Below are positions 56,010 through 64,000 of a stretch of 64,000 bases of DNA, piece by piece. Below the pieces are notes generated by a model that did not search any database, had not been told where the DNA came from, and worked only from the letters and a program-made list of their open reading frames with translations. The DNA comes from Cryptomeria japonica (lineage: Eukaryota > Streptophyta > Pinopsida > Cupressales > Cupressaceae). A program made the position numbers and the translations under genes. The DNA lies in the NCBI RefSeq assembly GCF_030272615.1, contig NC_081410.1, positions 146,470,349 through 146,534,348 of the forward strand. Direction: 5' to 3'. The stretch's first letter is position 1. The number at the start of each line of letters is the position of its first letter.

Positions 56010-56760
56010 TTGAATTGTTCCTGCGCAGAAGTCTTACCGTATGGAGAAAATAGGTTTACATCCACTTCGGTGTTGATTTTTAGTGTACTCCATGCTTGTG
56101 CCAAAATGGGAGCTTTTGGAGAGGGTAAACATCCAGCAAACCATAACAGAAGGGCTTATCATAGTCGAACATGCTCTAGGAAATTTTATTACAATCGAAA
56201 ATGCTTTGATAGACATTTATGTGAAATGTGGAAGCATCGATGAGGTACGTGAGCTATTTGATTGAATTCCTCCAAGCAATGTCGGCTTATGGAACGCTAT
56301 GATTGCAGGATATGCCCAAAATGAGTTTAATGAAAAGCATTCAGATGCTTTAAAACAAATGCAATTAGTAGGTGTAAAGCTCTGTTGACATCCTCCAGCC
56401 GATAAGAAAATGGGATCTTTGGAATAGGGTGTGGACGTCCATCACAAGATCAATTGGTGTAGTTGCAATGGCCTTGGTAGACATGCATACGAAATGTGTA
56501 GAAAAGGCATGTGAACTATTTGACAGAATGCTTGAGAGAAATATGCTCCCACTGAATGCCTGATTATAGGATATGAACATAATGGGTTTGTGACAAAGGT
56601 TTTAGAGACTTTCAATCAAATGCAATTGTCAAGTCTAAGGCTTTGCTAGCATCCTTCCAGCCTGTGCTAAATTGGAAGTTTTGGAAATGGGTATGAACAT
56701 CTATCAGAGGATAAATAATAGAGGAATTTTGTCACATGTTGTAGCTACAACTTCCATGGT
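56010..56760 (+). pseudogene. PPR-protein gene fragment, decayed
   Basis: Plus strand: SVLHACAKMGAF (56064-56112 region), then in the next frame VNIQQTITEGLII, NALIDIYVKCGSIDEVRELFD (56193-56263), NVGLWNAMIAGYAQNEF and ALKQMQLVGVKL (to 56385). A second, more damaged pass reads HEMC-type remnants and IIGYEHNGFVTKVLETFNQMQ (56565-56630). This is the PLS-class PPR pattern of plant organelle RNA-processing factors. Stops and one frameshift between SVLHACAKMG and the next repeat inactivate it. Orientation is opposite to the fragment at 54490-54990, so two separate pieces or an inversion. Confidence 0.78.
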
Positions 56761-57121
56761 ACATACTTTTAATAAGTTTTATATTATAAGTCACTACGTC
56801 AATTATTGAAGAATATATGAGATTAAGAAGGTTTATCAAGATGATGATTAGATTGAAATTGATGAAAATTTTATTTTGTCATTGTTTATTATGTGTGAGA
56901 TTTGTGATGTTATTAAAATGTAATGATTCATGTTCAAGCTAAAATTATCATTTTAAAGTTAGATAATTTTTTATTCATTTAAGTACTATAATGATTTCTT
57001 ATATCATTCCTCTTGTCATCTTATGACAACTTTTCATTTATAGAGTGATTTTCCTTCCACTATCATTTTATTCCCTCTTCTCACCCTCTTTAGACATTCT
57101 CTATTCTTCTCATATCACATA
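56761..57121. other. AT-rich spacer left of J
   Basis: No frame or motif. The last five bases acata (57117-57121) are the left target duplication of J. Confidence 0.6.
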
Positions 57122-57570
57122 TGTTGGTGTAAATAAATATTCATTATGGATATTATTACACTTTATTTAAGTTAATTTAGGATAATGCATCTCTTCATAG
57201 TTTGGATATGAGACACTTAGGGAAGTGTGCACATAGGGATATAGCTTGTAGGAGAAATTCCACCTTTTGTGGTCTTATTTTGCTGTTACACTCCACATTT
57301 GGTGGGACATCCACCTCTTGTGGAATATTATATTATTTCTCCTACCTACCCCTAGTATTTCTTACCTACCCTTGTTTCTCATTGAGTCACATGTCATGAT
57401 TGTGTGCTTGTATATCCATATGGCCTTGCCTATATAAGCAGGCTCATATTCATTGTATTGGTTAATCCAGTTGATCATTTGTATATTGATGAGAATACAA
57501 TTTGTTCTTGTCACTCTATTGTCTCTCTTTATGCTTTTCATTGTGCCCTTGATCTTGGCAAAATCTTGCA
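57122..57570 (+). repeat. 5' LTR of J (449 bp)
   Basis: Starts TGTTGGTGTAAATAAATATT and ends ATCTTGCA directly before the primer site. TATA box TATATAAG at 57431-57438. CACCTCTTGTGG-type words flank the middle. Confidence 0.96.
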
Positions 57571-57582
57571 TGGTATCAGAGC
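57571..57582 (+). promoter_or_regulatory. Primer-binding site of J (tRNA-iMet type)
   Basis: TGGTATCAGAGC directly abuts the LTR, without the 2-nt spacer of the other elements. Confidence 0.92.
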
Positions 57583-58940
57583 TATTGGGGCTTCATTGAT
57601 TGGCTTTGAGAGACATCTTGGAAGACTTCTATTTTTGGATCTGAGGTATTGTGCGTTTTGGAGGCATCTTAGAGTGTTTTTGACCTCACCATTGCGTCTG
57701 GGAGGCCATTTCCATAAAAATCGAGTATAAACTCGACCTATTTTGGTGAAAGTCGAGTTTTGGGTGTTGGAGAAATTTTTTGCCCAATTCAGGAGGTTCG
57801 GTACGAAATTTTCGGATTTAAAAAAAAAAAAATCTGGAAAATAATTTTCGAGTTGAAAATCTTTTTTTGAAAAAAAAAAAAAATAGTATTTTTTTTTGGG
57901 GAGGTCCGTACCTTCTGCCCTATACTATCCTTCCATGTTCACAGCCCTAATGGGCTGGAGAAAGCTCTATCCTCGCATAGGTCCTGTTTAAAAACCAGAT
58001 GGTTGGGGAAAAAAACGTTAAGAGGCAGTGCAGTTAGAACGCGGTTCGTCCATATACAATCTGATCGCTCTCCCTTTCCAACTAGCAGATTCTCATGAGC
58101 CCCTAATTCATTTATTAATTAGCATTAAGAAAGGGGGTCCACCAAGCTTATCTCAGATCTATCTTCACTGGTCCACCACATCTAGCGGGTCACCGGCTAG
58201 CAGCGCACAGTCAGCCTGGTTTAGGGCTGCGACAACCATTTTGACGGTCAGACGGACGTCAAATTTAACACAGTGTTTTGTTGACATCAGCATTTTTTTG
58301 AAAATTTTAGACCCCTCTCCGTTGAGCGGTTTGGATTTTTGGGTCAACTTTGGAGGCTCATAACTTGCTCAATTGTGCTCCTTTTTGGGTGCATTTTTTT
58401 TTATTTGGGCTAATTTTTCATGCTCTTCGCAGTGGTGTGGTTATTTAATTATTTTGGTGAACAGGTTTTTCAGAATATTCAGATTCTCTCAGCTGTACCT
58501 GTCCAATCCTCGATTTTGCAACTTCAAAGGCTTCATTTGGGCTCATATGACCTCCTTTTCATGTGTCATTTTTTTTTAAAGTGCATAAATTTTTGTCTAC
58601 TTTTATAATCTATGATCAGTTTTTAGAGATTTTGAGTGGATATTATACTTTCAAATATTGGTCTTTTTTGGCCTCTTTGGTACTTGTAATTTGCTTGGAT
58701 CTTAGTTTAGATCTCTTGAATTATTAGTTTGAGTCTCATTTGACCTAATTGACATAGTTGTAAAGTTGAAATCAGAAGTCCACTTTGCCATTTTTTGCAA
58801 GTGGCCCATTGTACACGCACTAAGTATAAAGTGTCAAATCATCATTTTTTTGGGGGGGGGGGTATTTGATTGAGTGAATTTGGGGGGGTGTCTTGTGTGA
58901 TTGTGACTCTCTTTCCTTGTGCTCTTTCATTTTTGTTGCA
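57583..58940 (+). other. Long untranslated leader of J
   Basis: 1.36 kb without a sustained frame. A-runs at about 57819-57831 and 57878-57890 precede a GC-richer block (about 57900-58290). The second half is T-rich. TCGAGT and ACTCGA form a short palindrome at 57721-57736. The leader probably holds packaging and dimerisation signals, by analogy; a G-run lies near 58851. Confidence 0.55.
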
Positions 58941-59880
58941 ATGAGTCCTCATAAATTTCTACCTTTAACTCCACATAATTATGCATCTTGGAAAACTAAA
59001 GCATGGAGTAAATTAATGGAAAAAGGTCTCATGCATTACATAGATGGAACTATAGCAGCACCACCAGATCCTAAGACTGATCATAATGCTTAGTTATAAT
59101 GGCTCACTAAAAATTGCATGGCTGTTGGAACTTTACGCAAGTATGTATCAGATGACCTCATCTTTCATATTGAGAAGTGTACTACAATCAAAGAAGCTTG
59201 AGATATATTTCAGAAATTGTATGGTCAAGTTGATGAAATCAGAGGCTACAAGATTGATAATGAGCTCACCAACTTGGATCCCAAGAATTTTGATACAATC
59301 CAAGATTACATCACCAAAGCAAATGAGCTAAGAGAAAAGCTTAAGGATTGTGGAATTGACAAAAAGGATGCTCAACTGATATTCAACTTGTTGGACAAGC
59401 TTGCACTAGAATATGTAGCATTTGTTTCTAGCTTCCAAACTCATCGTTTGACAATGGGGAGTTCCTACACTATGCCTTCATTTGATGCTTTCACAGAAAT
59501 GTTGATGTTGGAACAATCTAAGTTGTTGAACATGGGGCTTCTCAAGTCTTCAAAGTCCAAGGCTTTGGTGGCTAATCAAGGGAATCAAGGAGGTCAAGGC
59601 AAAGATTCCAACAAGAAGAAGAAGCAATCTAAGTCAAAGCCACAATAGGAAAAAGGGCAATCATCCTCTCCATCACAAGGTGATTTTCATCCTCTTCGAA
59701 GGAGACTCCACCTAAGAAGGATAAACCAACTTGTGCATATTGCAAGAAGTATGCTCATGATGAGCATCGCTGCCACACCAAGCAAGTTGATGAGTTGACA
59801 AATCTTCTTAAGAAAAACAACATCAAATTGCCATCTGCCTACACAAAGAAGGTTCATCTCCTTCCTCTTCCTTACAATCT
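58941..59880 (+). pseudogene. gag: Gag of J
   Basis: ATG at 58941 opens MSPHKFLPLTPHNYASWKTK, the start of a copia Gag. Stops follow at 59091 and 59097. Next come VSDDLIFHIEKCTTIKEA (near 59150), IFQKLYGQVDE, IDNELTNLDPKNFDTIQDYI, ANELREKLKDCGIDKKDAQL and LPSEYVAFVSSF-like sequence (to 59430), the UBN2-type Gag core. A Lys-rich tail ends at 59648. The zinc-knuckle block CAYCKKYAHDEHRCHTKQ lies in another frame near 59735-59790. Two early stops and one frameshift. It would form the particle shell. Confidence 0.9.
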
Positions 59881-60335
59881 AAGGGAATAGGGCAAGCATT
59901 TGTGGCTACAACAGGATCTTCACAACATTGGATACTTGACCCGGGTGCCTCTTATCACATGGGTTCTACAAAAGAGCAGTTTTCTTCATTGGAACCATCA
60001 AAGGTACCTCACATTTACATAGGAGATGATACACAAGTTGAGGTTGAAGGGAAAGGTTCAGTTGACATGGATGATGGAACATTTGAGAATGTTCTTTATG
60101 TTCATAACTTGTCTACCAACCTTCTCTCTATCTACCAAATCACTCACTATGGGAATGGGAAAAAGGTTGACTTTACACCAGATTCAGTTGTGGTAAAGGA
60201 ACTTGATAATGATGCCTTGGTAGTAGTGGGACAAGTCAATGACTACTCAAGGCTTTATTCATTCTCCCACTTTGTGCCAAGTTCTCCTTCTAGGGCCTTG
60301 CTTACTCATTCAAATTCAGAAAGTAAGCTATGACA
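59881..60335 (+). pseudogene. pol: Protease of J
   Basis: HWILDPGASYHMGSTKEQF (59926-59982): the catalytic D-S-G has become D-P-G, a change that should disable the aspartic protease. Then VPHIYIGDDTQVEVEGKG, DDGTFENVLYVHNLSTNLLS (60070-60130) and a Ser-rich stretch to 60333. Apart from the P it is open for 143 codons. Confidence 0.88.
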
Positions 60336-61412
60336 TGAGCGGTTTGGTCACCTCAACTACTGCTATCTTCAACAACTCAACACTAAAGACATGGTCACAG
60401 GTCTACCTCAAATCAATTTTTTCAGAGGGTGTATGTTCAGGTTATTCCATGGGCAAGCATCCCAAGGAGAATTTTGATATGGGGAAAGCTTGGAGAGCTT
60501 TGGAAGTTCTTCAACTTGTTCACAACGATGTAGCGGTTCCATTTCCAACACCTTCATTTAGTAAGGCCCGCTATGTCCTCACCTTCATTGATGACTACTC
60601 CCGCTTCACTTGGGTCTATTTTCTTGTTCATAAGAGTGAAGTGTTTGACAGATTTCTAGACTTCAAAGCTCATGTGGAGAAGCAACCAGGAAAAGTGGTC
60701 AAGATTCTTCGCACAGATAATGAAAGGGAATATCTAAACAAGACTTGAGGATTTTTGTACATTTGAGGGGATTGATCTTCAACATTTAGTTGCCTACACT
60801 CCACAATAGAATGGAATTGCAGAACGTAAGAATAGAACTCTCAAAGAAATGGCTAGCTATATGATTCATGCACGTTCTCTAGATCCCACCTTTTGGGCAA
60901 AGGCTATCAGTTGTGCCACACACATCCAAAATCAGGTTCCTCACAAAGCTTTGACAGGTATTACTCCTTTTGAATATTGGGCTAGTAGGAAACTGATTGT
61001 GAGACATTTTAGAGTATTTGGGTGTCCAACATGGGCTCACATACCTCCGTAGAAATGCAAGGCATTGGAACCTCAGAGTAGGTCTTGCATATTTGTTGGA
61101 TATCCTGAGGGTGTTAAGGCATATAGATTGATGGATCCTAAGACACATGGGGTGTTTATTGAGAGGAGTGTTCATTTTGAGGAAAGCTCTCCTAGCTTAG
61201 CCTCTCTACCTCCTCCACCTTCCTCCATTATGGATACTGATGCTAGTGATTCAGATGATGAGACTCCTTCAATTCTGACTCACAGGGTTACACCTTCATC
61301 GGGTCCACTTGCAGTTGAGGAGCCTCGTTCTCCACCTCTACCTAGACCTCGTTGGGCTCGACAGACACTTGAGTCAGCAGGTTCTCTTATTGGGGATCCT
61401 TCAGATACATGA
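60336..61412 (+). pseudogene. pol: Integrase of J
   Basis: The HHCC part starts H-E-R-F-G-H-L-N (60336-60360) in a new frame, with CSGYSMGKHPKENF (near 60435). Core: LVHNDVAVPF (catalytic Asp kept as HND), LTFIDDYSRFTWVYFLVHKS (60580-60640), KILRTDNEREY (60703-60735, second Asp) and NGIAERKNRTLKE-like sequence (60815-60850, Glu). Then MASYMIHARSLDPTFWAKA, IFVGYPEGVKAYRLMDPKT (61086-61145) and a Pro/Ser-rich linker to 61412. Three frame changes, about four stops. Confidence 0.88.
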
Positions 61413-62995
61413 AGGACTCGATCAGAGCATCAAGACCTTCCACATGCATTCATTGCTACTGCTTCCGATCCATAGACATTTTAGGAAGCATCAGGGGTTC
61501 TTGAGTGGGACCAAGCTATAGAGGAAGAGTATAGTTCCTTAATGAGGAACAACACATGGGAGTTAGTCCCTCTACCTAAGGGGAGAAACATGGTTCGATG
61601 TAAGTGGATCTATCGGACCAAGTTTGCAGCGGATGGTAGTGTGGATAAGTATAAGGCTCTACTTGTTGTGAAAGGTTTCTCTCAGGTTCCAGGTGCTGAC
61701 TATACTAAGACCTTTGCGCCCATAGCCAAGATGAACTCCATTCGCTTGACACTTGCTATTGTCACAGCTCATGGTTGGGTTGTACATCAGATGGATGTGA
61801 AGAGTTATTTTCTTCATGGGGATGTTGATGAGGAGATTTATATGGAGCAGCCACACGGTTTCATCTAGGATTCTTCCTTGGTTTGCAGACTAAGGAAATC
61901 TCTCTATGGCCTTAAGCAGGCCCCCAAGGCTTGGTATGCCAAGATGGATTCCTTTCTTCTCTTAGCAGGGTTCACCAGGTGTCATTCCTATCCGAATGTC
62001 TACATTTTGTGGCAAGATGACTCACACTTGATACTTGTGCTCTATGTTGATGATTTGATCATTACAGGGAGCACCACGTCCATCATTAGTAGTGTCAAAT
62101 CTGCTTTGCATGACAGATTTGCTATGACTGACTTGGGTCTTTTGCACTATTTTGGGATAGAGATTTCACAGTCATCTTCTAGGATCACTCTTTTGCAACC
62201 CAAGTATGGTCTTGATCTTCTTGCATGCTTTCATACAGTTGATTGTAAGCCTGCCCCGACTCCCTTTCTTTTAGGAGTCAAGCTTGAGGCTCGATGTTCT
62301 TCTCCACTAGTTGATGCCACATCGTATCGTCAGCTTGTGGGTAGTCTCATTTACTTGACTCACACACACCCTGATATTTCATTTGCGGTTGGCATGGTTT
62401 CCTTCTTCATGCAGGAACCGCATGAGATTCATTGGAAAGTTTCCAAATGCATCCTTCATTACATCCAAGGTACACATCACTATGGGATTCACTATGCAGC
62501 AGACACAAGACTTCTCTTTGTTGGTTACACAGACTAAGATTGGGTTGGCGATCTTGATGATCGTAAGTCTACCTTAGGTTACAGTTTTCACCTTGGTTCA
62601 GGCCCCATGTGTTGCTAGAAAAAGAAGCAACATGCTATTGCTCTCTCTTCGACTGAGGCTGAGTATCGAGGAGTTGTTAACGCAGTGACTGAGGCCATTT
62701 GGCTTCAGCAAATTCTCATAGAGTTTGGGTTCACCACTCCATGACTGACATCCCTATATTGTGACAATCAGAGTGCTATTGTAATCTCGAAGAACCCAGT
62801 CTAGCACCAGCGGACCAAACACATCGAGATCCATATGCACTACATTTGAGAGTTGATTCAGGAGTAGGTCATTGATTTACAGTATTGTCCTACAACAAAG
62901 CAGGTTGCCGACATCTTTACCAAACCTTTCACCGAGAGAAAGTTCCAGTAGTTGCGAGCTCTCTTGGGGGTGCAGGATGTCTCATTAGGGGGGGT
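61413..62995 (+). pseudogene. pol: Reverse transcriptase and RNase H of J
   Basis: EWDQAIEEEYSSLMRNNTWEL (61503-61565), GRNMVRCKWIYRTKFAADGS, KGFSQVPGADYTKTFAPIAK, VHQMDVKSYFLHGDVDEEIY, a stop at 61866, [16 protein letters not shown] (61902-61950) and the catalytic YVDDLIITG (62043-62069). RNase H: GYTD, stop, DWVGDLDDRKSTLGYSF (62523-62590), KKQHAIALSSTEAEYRG (62620-62672), YCDNQSAIVISKNPV and ADIFTKPFTERKFQ (62909-62950). One frame throughout from 60849, with about nine stops. All catalytic blocks remain readable. Confidence 0.94.
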
Positions 62996-63260
62996 CAGCT
63001 GACTTCTCCTTCCTCTCTTATGGGGGGGACTTTTTCTTGTTTGAGGTTTTGTCCTTCTTCTTTGAGAGTCTTTTATACATTCATCTCTCTTTTGGGGGGA
63101 GTTTTTTCCCATTGGGTTTTCTCCCTTTCTCTGTTTGTGAGAGATTGCATTGTATAGTTTTGCTTGAATTTGCATATTATACATGGGTAGCTATCATGGC
63201 CTAGTAGCCGAGACTCATTTTGCATTGTTGACTTGAGTCTTGATTTCCCTAAGTTGCACT

Positions 63261-63269
63261 TAAGGGGGG
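63261..63269 (+). promoter_or_regulatory. Polypurine tract of J
   Basis: AAGGGGGG directly abuts the 3' LTR start and is the plus-strand primer site by position. G-runs at 62989-62996, 63022-63029 and 63093-63099 are similar but not next to the LTR. Confidence 0.85.
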
Positions 63270-63718
63270 TGTTGGTGTAAATAAATATTCATTATGGATA
63301 TTATTACACTTTACTTAAGTTAACTTAGGATAATGCATCTCTTCGTAGTTTGGATATGAGACACTTAGGGAAGTGTGCACATAAGGATATAGCTTGTAGG
63401 ATAAATTCCACCTCTTGTGGTCTTATTTTGCTATTACACTCCACACTCGGTGGGTTATCCAACTCTTGTGGAATATTATATTATTTCTCCTACCTACCAC
63501 TAGTATTTCTTACCTACCCTTGTTTCTCATTGAGCCACATGTCATGATTGTGTGCTCATATATCCATATGGTCTTGCCTATATAAGAAGGCTCATATTCA
63601 TTGTATTGGTTAATCCAGTTGATCAATTTTGTATTGATGAGTATACAGTTTGTTCTTGTCATTCTATTGTCTCTCTTTATGCTTTTCATTGTGCCCTTGA
63701 TCTTGGCAAAATCTCACA
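63270..63718 (+). repeat. 3' LTR of J (449 bp)
   Basis: Starts TGTTGGTGTAAATAAATATT and ends ATCTCACA, followed by acatc. TATATAAG at 63579-63586. Same length as the 5' copy with about 27 substitutions. Confidence 0.96.
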
Positions 63719-63723
63719 ACATC

Positions 63724-64000
63724 CAAACCTTCAACACACTAATGAAGTAGTTTGATCAACTTAAGTAAAAACTGGATACTATGTTTGTAGCTCTAATTTT
63801 GTTATATTAAATATGTTTCTTATGGACATAGTGATTGAATTTATTAATTAAACCAAAATTATATATGGAAAAGAACCAATAAAAAAATAATTAAAACAAA
63901 AAGAACAAATGAAACCCTCTTCATTGCCTCATGATGCTCTTAAGTGCAAAAACCCAACTTCTAACTCTTGTTATCTATCAATAATGTAAGAGAAAGGTTT
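63724..64000. other. Flanking AT-rich DNA
   Basis: Short spacer after J with no frame or motif that I can support. Confidence 0.6.

Larger units (their letters stand above)
57122..63718 (+). mobile_element. Element J: complete Ty1/copia element, TSD ACATA/ACATC
   Basis: 449-bp LTRs at both ends enclose primer site, a 1.36-kb leader, gag, protease, integrase, RT, RNase H and a polypurine tract, all on the plus strand. Flanks acata (57117-57121) and acatc (63719-63723) match at 4/5. The LTRs differ at about 27 positions by eye (near 6%), so the insertion is moderately old. It is a different copia lineage from the others here: short LTRs, no C-rich hairpin motif, a single polypurine tract. The relic L belongs to the same group. 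Confidence 0.96.

Noticed and set aside
57122-57570. MITE or solo LTR
   Set aside because: A second copy at 63270-63718 and the primer site show it is the 5' LTR of J.
1-64000. Endogenous pararetrovirus or other viral insert
   Set aside because: All RT sequences are of copia or L1 type; no movement protein, coat protein or caulimovirus-type order was seen.

Overview
The window looks like intergenic heterochromatin from a very large, retrotransposon-rich plant genome. A gymnosperm is my best guess; this is inference from the dense nesting of old LTR elements, the long L1-type LINE and the decayed PPR-gene fragments. I find no intact host gene, rRNA, tRNA or CRISPR. Nearly everything is Ty1/copia LTR retrotransposon in different states of decay, plus one L1-type LINE, one Ty3/gypsy-like gag relic and two PPR pseudogene fragments. 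Elements are named A to L here for cross-reference.

Layout. 1-3415: 3' part of copia A (+), inserted in the 3' LTR of element B. 3416-9499: B (-), a gag-only copia-like element with 2.45-kb LTRs. 9500-13670: AT-rich DNA with a 29-bp x3 repeat, an unrecognised decayed ORF and a gypsy-like gag relic. 13676-24101: complete copia D (+) with target-site duplication ATCTT; its 5' LTR is split by element C (13975-18553). 24716-26035: copia relic L (gag and protease). 26039-46935: an L1-type LINE (-) broken by three insertions: copia H (27250-34623, -, TSD TAAAT), solo LTR K (36357-39283, itself containing solo LTR G of the A family) and copia F (40371-46696, +). 47290-53699: element E (+). 53700-57121: PPR pseudogene fragments in both orientations. 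57122-63718: complete copia J (+).

Main result. C and E share an architecture I do not recognise from any named family: LTR, tRNA-Met-type primer site, ORF1 (coiled coil plus four or five CCHC zinc knuckles, without the usual Gag capsid part), then a long ORF2 (about 1,110 codons in E) with no protease, integrase, reverse transcriptase or RNase H. The two ORF2 products are clearly homologous over at least six blocks, although the elements are very diverged. ORF1 matches the C-terminal half of the Gag of B. This suggests a Sirevirus-related, non-autonomous lineage that replaced pol with a gene of unknown function and was mobilised in trans.

A second result is structural. Eight LTR families here carry near the LTR 3' end a C-rich loop enclosed by an inverted repeat whose arms differ between families but stay complementary. 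Several families also have an inverted repeat that brackets the polypurine tract and the 3' LTR start. Both look like conserved RNA or DNA structures of the retroelement life cycle.
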